DNA from: Pratylenchus scribneri
Lineage: Eukaryota; Nematoda; Chromadorea; Rhabditida; Pratylenchidae
Assembly (NCBI GenBank): GCA_030063045.1
Contig: JAQSEB010000147.1
Span: forward strand, 248,001-312,000
DNA: 64,000 nucleotides
Direction: 5' to 3'
The position numbers and the translations under genes were made by a program. Every line of letters starts with the position of its first letter. The stretch's first letter is position 1. Below, in pieces: positions 56,501-64,000 of this stretch. The notes under the pieces were generated by a model. The model did no database searches. It was given only the letters and a program-made list of their open reading frames with translations, and had not been told where the DNA came from.

Positions 56501-57908
56501 CGCAGAGTTGATAAAATTTTATTTCAAAGACATTTCAACAACTGCGGACATTGCCGAAATGTTAAAAAAAGAACAATTCAAAGACATTTCAACAACTGAG
56601 GAAACCGCAAAATCCGATTTCTTTGGAGAAATGACCAAATATTTGGATGAACAATTTAAAAATATTTCGCTTACATTTGAGAAAGGTTGAAAGTTTAATG
56701 ATAAAAATGGGATTCTCATTATAATATTTGTATAATTAGTGGAGAAATTATAGTAAAAGAGGGATTAAGATTTAGAAATATTTTTTATAAAATTTAATTA
56801 AATTTTTGATTATATATTTCTTTGAGAAATATTAAAAAATTTTAGTAAAAAATAAAAAAAAATAATTTTAAATAATAATTAAAATTCAATTTAGGCACAA
56901 TTTTTTGAAAGGTGCCATTATATTTTTTAATTTTTTAATTTAAATATTTTTATGAAAAGTTAAAATTTTTATCATCTATTAATTTACACAAAAAAAATAA
57001 TTTAATTTTTTACATAAATCGAAAAAAATAGAATTAATTTTTCCTTTTTTTCATCATCAGATGGTAAATTATTTCCTGAAAAGGAATATGGCGAAAAAGA
57101 GAGTGACGAATTGTCATTTAAAAGTGCCACAAGTGCCGAATTAAGTGAAAGTGCCGGGAGTGATGAATCATTTAAAAGTATAGAAATCAAAAATGCGAAT
57201 GACTTAATTGAAGTAGAAGAACAATCAATGGTTCATAATTTGGCCATAAATTCGACAAATTCACCTTCGCAACATTCGCATTCACCTAAGTTGCTAATAG
57301 CAAAAGAAATTCGGTACATGTGCAATTTAGGTCCACTTTTTCCTCATAAAGGAAAAAGTGCGGGTGTACTGTAAAGTTAATGGTCCCCTACTATGGGTGT
57401 TGGAATAGGCTTTAGAGTTATGTTAGATGAATAGATCATTTTTACCCAATCCTTTCCATAAGCTATCCCTGAATGACGCTAACCCTAATCCTGATGATCC
57501 TTAGGGGTACTTGTACTTGTCGCAATTTCCTTTGTGAGGAAAAAAAGCGGACCTAAACTGCACAACTACCCAGAAATTCATCGATCACATTCCTTTAGGG
57601 ATCATCGAGAAATTCACTCATCCTCCTCTTCGTCAAAAAAGCCAATAAATGAGCCTGAAATCCAAGAAATTTCAACAAATAGCGATGAAATCCAAGTGGT
57701 AGAGGAAAGTGGGAAATTGTCTGGCACCAAGGCTTTGCCTTTGCCTTCAATTGAATCACCCCTGTATTCCAAAATGGACCGAATAAAAATGAAAAATGAC
57801 GCCAAAAAATCATGCTGTGGTGACCTTTCTAAAATTAAATCTGGTTTGACAAGTGTGCTCGGTTTTGGCGGTAATTGCGCATTGGGTTCGCTAAGGATTT
57901 GTGACTAA
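53554..57908 (+). CDS. A6: secreted kinase-like gene, tail broken by a MITE
   Basis: Exons: 53554-53877, 54776-54963, 55064-55239, 55343-55557, 55712-55975, 56463-56685, 57061 onward. Exon 1: signal peptide (LPLLLLISFPLLLA), two FTKEDYDK segments, Cys-Pro-Cys-Gly, ARYLIS and a poor loop (ASGRVGV). Exon 2: CVAIKMA, EREI. Exon 3: AIVMEIG. Exon 4: HLDLKAAN, IDFGGA, TAPEI. Exon 5: ADIWSFGM. Exon 6: LKWDPKRRS, with the HFKDIST block duplicated. Exon 7 is Ser/Glu-rich and stops at 57374 inside a 259-bp MITE (567 aa). Beyond the MITE the tail continues in matching frame to 57908 and ends with FGGNCALGSLRIC, so the insertion removed the last 110 or so residues. Kinase domain is otherwise open. Confidence 0.8.
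54172..54576. mobile_element. Foldback element with 26-bp minisatellite in A6 intron 1
   Basis: The ends aggccttgtccata and tatggacaaggcct are inverted. From 54193 to about 54440 the unit ttgccggcaaatttctcctt plus aaaaac/g repeats every 26 bp about ten times; then inverse pieces (ttgccggcaagaaa) follow. No coding role. Confidence 0.85.
57313..57571. mobile_element. MITE family III copy inside A6 exon 7, with 8-bp target duplication
   Basis: The left end ggtacatgtgcaatttaggt faces acctaaactgcacaactacc at the right. Exact repeat AGAAATTC flanks it at 57305-57312 and 57572-57579. The interior has ggtcccctactatgggt facing gatccttaggggtac. 259 bp. Confidence 0.85.
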
Positions 57909-57922
57909 AAATGAATATTTGA

Positions 57923-57943
57923 TTTTAAGGTCCAGCCAATTAT
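57923..57943 (+). promoter_or_regulatory. Conserved post-stop element of A6
   Basis: ttttaaggtccagccaattat, about 15 nt after the original tail stop at 57908, supporting that stop as the ancestral end. Confidence 0.5.
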
Positions 57944-58084
57944 GCGGAAAAATTGGAAAGAAAAGAAAAGGGGACAAATTGAAGGAAAAAAAGAAAACTT
58001 CCTACAGAGATGATGATATTTATTATTTTATTTAATTTTAGAAATATATAAATTATTTTAACGTTCTTTTCTTTATTGCTGATC

Positions 58085-58890
58085 CAATGATATTTTATTT
58101 CGAATCCGTCATCTTCAATCCCTTATATAAATTAAAAATTCATTGCCTGATTATTTGCGGAATCAGCAAATAATGAAGATAGATCAATATTGACCATTGT
58201 TGTGTTGGGTATTACGCATTTTGCGGAACCGTCTTTTGCGGACGAAACGGTTTGGTGCCGTTGGCAGTAAAGTTTATGAGGCATTCTTTATACCATTTTA
58301 TTGGAAATAAAATTAGCTACAAAATGACATCAAATTCATTGGACAATATTGGGTATTGGCCGAGTTATGGCCAAAAACAGCCAGAAATATAATTTTAATT
58401 AAACCAATGGTTTTTTGGCCATAACTCAGCCAATACTCAATATTGTCCAATGAATTTGATGTCATTTTGTAGCTAATTTTATGCCCAATGAAATGGTATA
58501 AAGAATGTCACATCAACTTTACCGCCAACGACACCAAACCGTTTCGTCCGCAAAAAACGGTTCCGCAAAATGCGGCTAGTCTTGTGTTGGGGCCGCTTTC
58601 AGCATGTCTATCGATTGGTTGCCATTTTTGGTGAAAGCGAATAAAGGAGTAAGGGTCAGGGCCATTGTCATATTCATCCTGGCTGTTCATCGATTTGATC
58701 CATTTTTGGGATGCGCGCGCGCATACAAAGCGCAAGATTTGCGCACTGCTTTTAGGGTCCTCGGCGAAGGAGGAAGGCATTGTCTGGATAACAAACCGCG
58801 CGAGTGATTTGAGGGGAGAGCTTTGCAAAAATCGATTCCTTGCAAAACCTGCTGACTTGAATATTAGTATTCATAATAGACGGCTTATTT
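58085..58890 (+). promoter_or_regulatory. Upstream module before A7, split by a MITE
   Basis: Starts with tttcgaatccgtcatcttca and tgattatttgcggaatcagc, is interrupted by the family I MITE (58212-58577), then continues with gtctatcgattggttgccat, gggatgcgcgcgcgcataca and the core aaaatcgattccttgcaaaa-cctgctgac (58828-58857), about 210 nt before the ATG. Confidence 0.6.
58212..58577. mobile_element. MITE family I copy upstream of A7
   Basis: attttgcggaaccgtcttttgcgg and gacgaaacggtttggtgccg on the left, with the inverse cgacaccaaaccgtttcgtcc and gcggttccgcaaaat-type end on the right. Inner arms: acatcaaattcattggacaa / ttgtccaatgaatttgatgt. Confidence 0.9.
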
Positions 58891-59073
58891 TAAAATCCTC
58901 ATATTTAATTTATTATTTAATAATTTTAGTTAAAAATTCATTCAATTTTAGATAACGTATTTAATTTATTAATAATTTTAATTAAAATTAAAATTTATTT
59001 TTATTTTAAATATTCCATATTTAATTTATTAATTATTTTAATTAAATTTTATTATTTTTAATTTTAGATAATT

Positions 59074-62000
59074 ATGTATCTTCCACTTCTCCTCTTTATT
59101 TCATTTCCTATTCTACTTGCCATGGAACCCAAAATATGGCTTAAATCGTGGCTTACAAATGAGGATTATGATAAAAAATTGACTAAAACATTGTTTAAAA
59201 AAGATGATTATGAAAGGATTGAATCATTTGCAAATGACGAATTTAAGCAACGAGATAGATGTGCTTGGCCACCAGAAAGATGCCCTTGCGGAAATTACAA
59301 ATTGGATGAAATGAAATTGGCCTATTTTCAATGGGAAAACCCTGTAACACACAAAATGGAATTGGCCAGATATTTGATCAATGAAAGATTGTTTGGGAAT
59401 GGCGGAGTTGGGAAGGTGAATTGAATGAAAAATATAAATACCGTATAACCTCTTGTAAAGACCCCAGGGAATTATTTTTCAACCCCTCCAATAGGTGAGG
59501 AATAATTACAGAGAGAGGGGGATTATTAGTGATGAGAAAATACTAGGGGAATTATTTATCAACCCTACTCTAGGATGGGGGTTTATTGGAGGGAGGGGTT
59601 TTAAAAGAGGTTATACGGTATTTGGAATCAGTTTAGAAAATAATTAAGCCAAAAAAAATATCGGAATTTATTGTAGCAATTTTGAATTGAATCCCATTGT
59701 CCACACCTTTTTAGTCTGGATGCCCGCCGATGCTAATTTGCTGACCTGAAATTCTAATTTCGCCTAATATACCGTACTTGTATTTGCCAAAAAAAGTTTT
59801 CTAGGGAAAACTATTTTTAGTCAAATTTGCCTAAAAATTCAGTCCATTTTTTCAGGCTATTTATAGAATTGAAATTATTAGATTATATTGTTTACCCCAT
59901 TTTTAATCGAAAATATCCATATTTTGGCCAAAAATGGTCAGGGCCAGAAATGTCGACTATTAAAAAATAGGCCGGAAATGTCCAAAATTGGACTGGAAAA
60001 GTCCATAAATGGGCCGGTTAAGTCTAATTTTAAGCCGGAAATGTCTGGGCGGGAAATGTTGGAGCACCGCTTGGAGGAGTAATGCCGTATTACGACATTT
60101 GCGGACGAAATAGTCTGATGCCCATGATGGTAAAGCTGTTTTTTATTTTTTATAACATTTTATCAGGCATAAATTTAGCTACAAAATGACATCAAAAACT
60201 TTGGTCAATGTTGAATATTCACTGAGTAATATGGGTAAAAAATTGCCCAAACACAAATTTTAATTAAACCAACGGTTTTTTCACTGTAACTCGGTGAATA
60301 CTCACAACATTGGCCAAAGTTTTTGATGTCATTTTGTTGCTAATTTTATGCCTAATAAAATGTTTTAAACAATTATACAGCAGCTTTACCACCATCTTCC
60401 TCCCTAGAGATAGTCCGCAATTGTCGGTTCCGCAATGTTGGCTAACCAAAATAGCTGCCATTTTTTATAATTGACTCATTGAATGAGTTTATTATTCCAA
60501 ATTCACATCAATTAAAATTTAATAATAAGATAATTGATTATTTTTATTTTTTACAACTTAAAGATTATTCATGCCACTATGATTTCCTATCCGGAAAATA
60601 AACCGCATAAATGTGTGGCCATCAAAATGGCAAAAGAAAATTTTGAAAATGTAAAAGAAGGAAAAGCTTCGATTAATAGGGAAATTGAAGTGATCAAATA
60701 TTTCAGAGGGACAAAACACATTATTGGCTATGGTCCCCGGTAATTTTGCTAAATTTTATATTCATATTTTTTTAATAAATTTATTTGTTAGTTCAAAATA
60801 TTGGTCAATTACTCAAAATATTAAATTTAGCAAATTAATTTTTATTAGTTAATTAAAATAATTTAAAAAAGTGATTGGTGCAGAGACACGATAGCCAAGT
60901 AAATCGTCTTTTAAAAGGAATTATGGGAATATCCATAAATAATTTTAATCATTATAATTAACAGAAAAATTTATATTTACAGTCATTATTATATGCGGAA
61001 TGAAAAAGAGCCTACAAACGCAATTATAATGGAAATTGGTCAATCTTTTATTCTAAATTATTGGAGCAAAACTGAAATGAAAGATCATTATAGTGAAGAA
61101 TTAATTCTGAAAGTTTTGAAGCAAATTTTAATTGGAATTGATGAAATCCACCAGAAAAGTGAGTTAAAAAATATTTAAAAAAAATTAATTAATTATTTAA
61201 TTTAATAATTAAAAATTATTTTTTAAATTTTAACTTTTTAAATTCTTGAAGATGTTATTCATCTCGATCTGAAGACAGCGAATATTGTGAAAATGCCCAG
61301 CGAAGATGGAATTTATTTAAAATTAATTGATTTTGGTGGCGCCATCGAATTAAAGAATGGTGAAACGACGACCAATGTAGACCATGCTTTGATAATAACC
61401 CCAGAATTTACGGCACCCGAAATTAATGTACCAAAATTTGTTGAGAATCGGCATAAAAATATAATGGTAAAAATTTTTAAAAAATTGAGTATTAAAATTT
61501 TTAATTAAAATGTCAATTAAATTTTGATCATAATTTTTTGGCACAAAACTGTTTTATGACTTTGAAATTGGTTTTAAACTTCACAAATTTTATATCATTT
61601 TTTAGATCTCATCGAGAGGCATCATTTGGTATATAATTTGTCATGGTTTGGTCAAAATTTAAGGGTACTAAACCCTTTAAACCATCTTTTGGTTATGCGA
61701 TTCAAAACTAATTTAATTTTGATCAAATCATGGCAAATTATATACCAATCGATGCGTCTTGATGAGAATAGGGTATAAAGTTTAGGTGTATAAAACCGGT
61801 TTCTGATTTATTAGAAATCAAAAAGAGTTTTGTGACAAAAAAAATATTTTCCTTAAATTTTAATATAATTTAATTATTTATTTTATTTTTGTAGATTTCT
61901 AAAAAAGCGGATATCTGGTCATTTGGGATGATTATCCTGGATTTGCTTTCATATACAACGGAAATAGGATCATTGATCGAAAAAGAAGATAATCCCAAAG

Positions 62001-63826
62001 ATTTTTTCAAATTTGATGCTGCCAATAATTTTATTAAAATCACAACATTAAAAGTAGGCGAAAAATTGGACAAAAAATTTGAAGAAGAATTGGACAATTT
62101 TTTGGCAATTTCAAAAATGGATTTCCCTAGAGTATCGGCTTTATTGGAGGTAAATTTAAAATTAATTTTTATTTTTCTATTTATTATAGTATTGATTGAA
62201 TTCAATTTTTGTCATTTTCCTTGTAATCAAATTTTAAAAAAACCTATTTTATAATATTTCCAAAACATATTTCGGCAAATTTCACATAAAATAAACAGTC
62301 ATCTATTTTGTGATTTTTTGGCCCAATTTATGTTAAAATCTGCCTCATAAAAAATAGCAAAGTGGCTTTAATTTTTATTCAGGGAAAATTTCGTATTTTG
62401 TTAATAAATACTATTTTTTTATTGGGTTAATGATAACTCTATAATTTCTTAATTTTTTAATTTTAATAGAAAAATTTTTGTTTAAATAAATACATTTTAT
62501 CACAGAAAATTAACAAATTAAAATATAGATTTTTTAATTATTTTTTTTTTTTAATTTTCAGAGTTGTCTAAAATGGAAACCAGAAGAGAGGCCCAATGCT
62601 GAAGAGCTGCTTAAAGGAGAATATTTCAAAGATATTTCAACGCCCACAGAAAATGCTGATTTCGTTGAAGAAATGACCGAATATTTGGATGAACAATTTA
62701 AAAACATTTTGTTCAAACTGGAGAAAGGTAGACGTAGAACATTAGAATGATAAAAAGGGTTTTCCTTTCGGCTTACCGTCATTTGCAGACGAACCGTCTG
62801 GTGCAGATGGTAATAAAGCTATTGTGGCATTGTTTATAACATATTATTAAGCATTAAACTAGCTACAAAATGATATCAAAATAAAATACATTTGCCAATG
62901 TCGAATATTCACCGAGTTATGGCCAAAAAACGGTTGGTTTAATTAAAATTGCTATTTTGACGGTTTTTGGCCATAACTCGGTGAATATCCAACATTGGCC
63001 AATATATTTTGATATCATTTTGTAGCAAATTTTATCCTTAATAATATGCCATAAACAATTCCACAGCAGCTTTACCGCTATCGACACCAGACGGTTTCGT
63101 CTGCAAATATGGTATCACGTTCCTTTCCTATTCTAATCTTTTAAAATTAGTGGAAAAATTATAGTAAAAAGTAATTTATTTAAATTTTTGATTATTATAT
63201 CAACTATGAAAAGGATTAGAAAGATTTTGAATAAAAAATTATTACAAAAAAAATAATTAAATTTATGTACAATTTTTTGAAAACAAACCGTCATATTGTT
63301 TAATTTTAAGTATTTTCTAATTTTAAATATATTTAAAATTTTTGTACAAATTTTAAAAAAAGGATATAAAAATGAGAAAGTCTATTATTGGGCACAAAAA
63401 AATATTTATTTAAACAAAACCGTTAAAAATTTTAATAATTAATTCACTACAAATAAAAACCTAATAAGCCAGGTGTCCAATATACACAGAATTTTTTACT
63501 TTTACAATATTTTGTGGAACAATTTGGACAATTTTCTACTTTCGCCATAATTTTTTAGTTCTAATCTAATATACAGCGTGAACATTTTTGGCAATTCCAA
63601 AAATAATTTTATATATAAATTAAATTTGCATTCAAAATCCTATTCATTATAAATTTTTTTTTGCCATTTTCTAAAACATTTTTCAGGTCAACATTTTCCT
63701 GAAACATCAGAATTTAAGGACAAATTTCGAAATCAAAAAGAAAAAATGAAGAAATTGATCGAAGGAAGAGAACAACAAGTACAAAAATCAGAGTCAGAGG
63801 TACATGTTAAAAAGGATAGTATTTAA
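59074..63826 (+). CDS. A7: secreted kinase-like gene, seven exons, short tail
   Basis: Exons: 59074-59415, 60564-60739, 60983-61158, 61252-61466, 61895-62149, 62562-62727, 63687-63826, giving 489 aa in frame. Exon 1: signal peptide (LPLLLFISFPILLA), two acidic DYDK/DDYE segments, an extra Cys-containing insert before Cys-Pro-Cys-Gly, ARYLIN and loop GNGGVGK. Exon 2: CVAIKMA, NREI. Exon 3: AIIMEIGQSF. Exon 4: HLDLKTAN, IDFGGA, TAPEI. Exon 5: ADIWSFGM. Exon 6: WKPEERPNAEEL, YLDEQFK. Exon 7 is a short Lys/Glu-rich end without EGQSSKHG, the Cys motif or a post-stop element, so the last exon may be further downstream (a possible donor GAG|GTACAT is at 63801). Intron 1 holds three different mobile elements. 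Confidence 0.8.
59441..59618. mobile_element. Short MITE flanked by TA in A7 intron 1
   Basis: CCGTATAACCTCTT faces AAGAGGTTATACGG, with TA on both sides. Inside are gggaattatttttcaacccc and related inverse blocks, shared with 50734-50884. 178 bp. Confidence 0.85.
59700..60075. mobile_element. Relative of the 32.7-kb foldback element in A7 intron 1
   Basis: Shares ccaaaaatggtcagggccag, gaaatgtcgactattaaaa and ataggccggaaatgtcc with 33060-33120. Ends gggcgggaaatgttggagcacc, the inverse of ggtgctccgaattttccgg at 32667. Confidence 0.65.
60090..60443. mobile_element. MITE family I copy in A7 intron 1
   Basis: acgacatttgcggacgaaat at the left; agtccgcaattgtcggttcc and gcaatgttggc at the right. 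Inner arms: acatcaaaaactttggtcaa / ttggccaaagtttttgatgt. Confidence 0.85.
61550..61826. mobile_element. MITE family II copy in A7 intron 4
   Basis: atctcatcgagaggcatcat and tggtatataatttgtcatgg on the left; gcaaattatataccaatcga and tgcgtcttgatgagaa on the right. It ends accggtttctgatttattag with the inverse at the start decayed. Confidence 0.75.
62775..63118. mobile_element. MITE family I copy in A7 intron 6
   Basis: gtcatttgcagacgaaccgt and ctggtgcagatggtaataaa on the left; cgacaccagacggtttcgtc and tgcaaatatggta on the right. Confidence 0.85.
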
Positions 63827-63884
63827 TTTACCGAATAAATTATTGAAAATGCCGAATAAAGTAATAATAGATTTAACGGTTTAG

Positions 63885-64000
63885 TGGTTTATCCTAGACC
63901 CCTAAACCCTATACCAATTCGAAATAACTCATCAAGGCGCATCGAATGGTTAGCCTAAAATTAAAGGTATATTAAACCATTTAAACCATCTTTTAGTTTC
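63885..64000. mobile_element. Left part of a MITE family II element, cut by the window end
   Basis: gacccctaaaccctatacca, aactcatcaaggcgcatcga, then aaaccatttaaaccatcttt, which is the family II centre. Confidence 0.6.

Noticed and set aside
58508..58955. Frames of 67-106 codons before A7
   Set aside because: They lie in the upstream module and MITE; similar DNA occurs before other A genes with the frames broken.

Overview
The window looks like accessory DNA of a very AT-rich nematode. The base composition, the short AT-rich introns ending in TTTTAG or TTTTCAG, and a splice acceptor without an upstream coding exon 10-45 nt before most start codons (as trans-splicing would leave) fit a root-knot nematode such as Meloidogyne. 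That identification is inference. No marker gene settles it.

The main content is one gene family: secreted proteins made of a signal peptide, a short Cys-x-Cys segment, a complete eukaryotic protein-kinase fold and a variable Ser/Lys-rich tail. From 20.2 to 63.8 kb, seven copies (called A1 to A7 here) lie head to tail on the + strand, each with the same five introns in the kinase domain. From 1.5 to 18.5 kb there is a more distant branch, B: one intact copy on the - strand (B1, 1522-4394), the 5' exons of a + strand copy (B2, 7854-12353) and the 3' exons of a B copy (B3, 17119-18493). A and B share intron positions and the Cys-x-Cys / Lys-Tyr-Leu-Ile-Ser lead-in to the glycine loop, so they are one superfamily. 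The catalytic loop reads H-L-D-L-K (A) or F-I-D-L-K (B) rather than HRDLK, so they are non-RD kinases. The Lys of VAIK, DFG, APE and the late Arg are mostly kept.

Many copies carry lesions. A1 has an apparent one-base frameshift in an A run. A2 has Asn for the catalytic Asp, a duplicated DFG segment and a 3.7-kb hAT transposon in exon 5 with a perfect 8-bp target duplication. A4 has lost an acceptor AG. A5 has no normal stop and no normal C-terminal motif. A6 has a 259-bp MITE with an 8-bp duplication in its tail. B2 is cut by a foldback array. A3, A7 and B1 look fully open.

Most A genes are preceded by a conserved block ending in a core like AAAATCGATGG-CGGCAAAACCTGCTGAC, about 110-210 nt before the ATG. 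Most are followed by a conserved element, TTAAGGTCCGGGCAATTAT, just after the stop. The space between and inside genes is packed with palindromic elements (several MITE families, foldback elements with internal minisatellites, an autonomous-type hAT with a nested MITE).

Other genes are few: a single-exon secreted helical protein (13730-14800, -), a small secreted peptide (6664-6903, -), an unplaced internal exon (16445-16948, -), a terminal exon at 331-570 (+) and a 73-codon fragment inside a foldback element (12636-12857, +). All exon boundaries were read by eye from splice consensus, reading frame and comparison between paralogs. In every A and B model the summed exon length is divisible by three.
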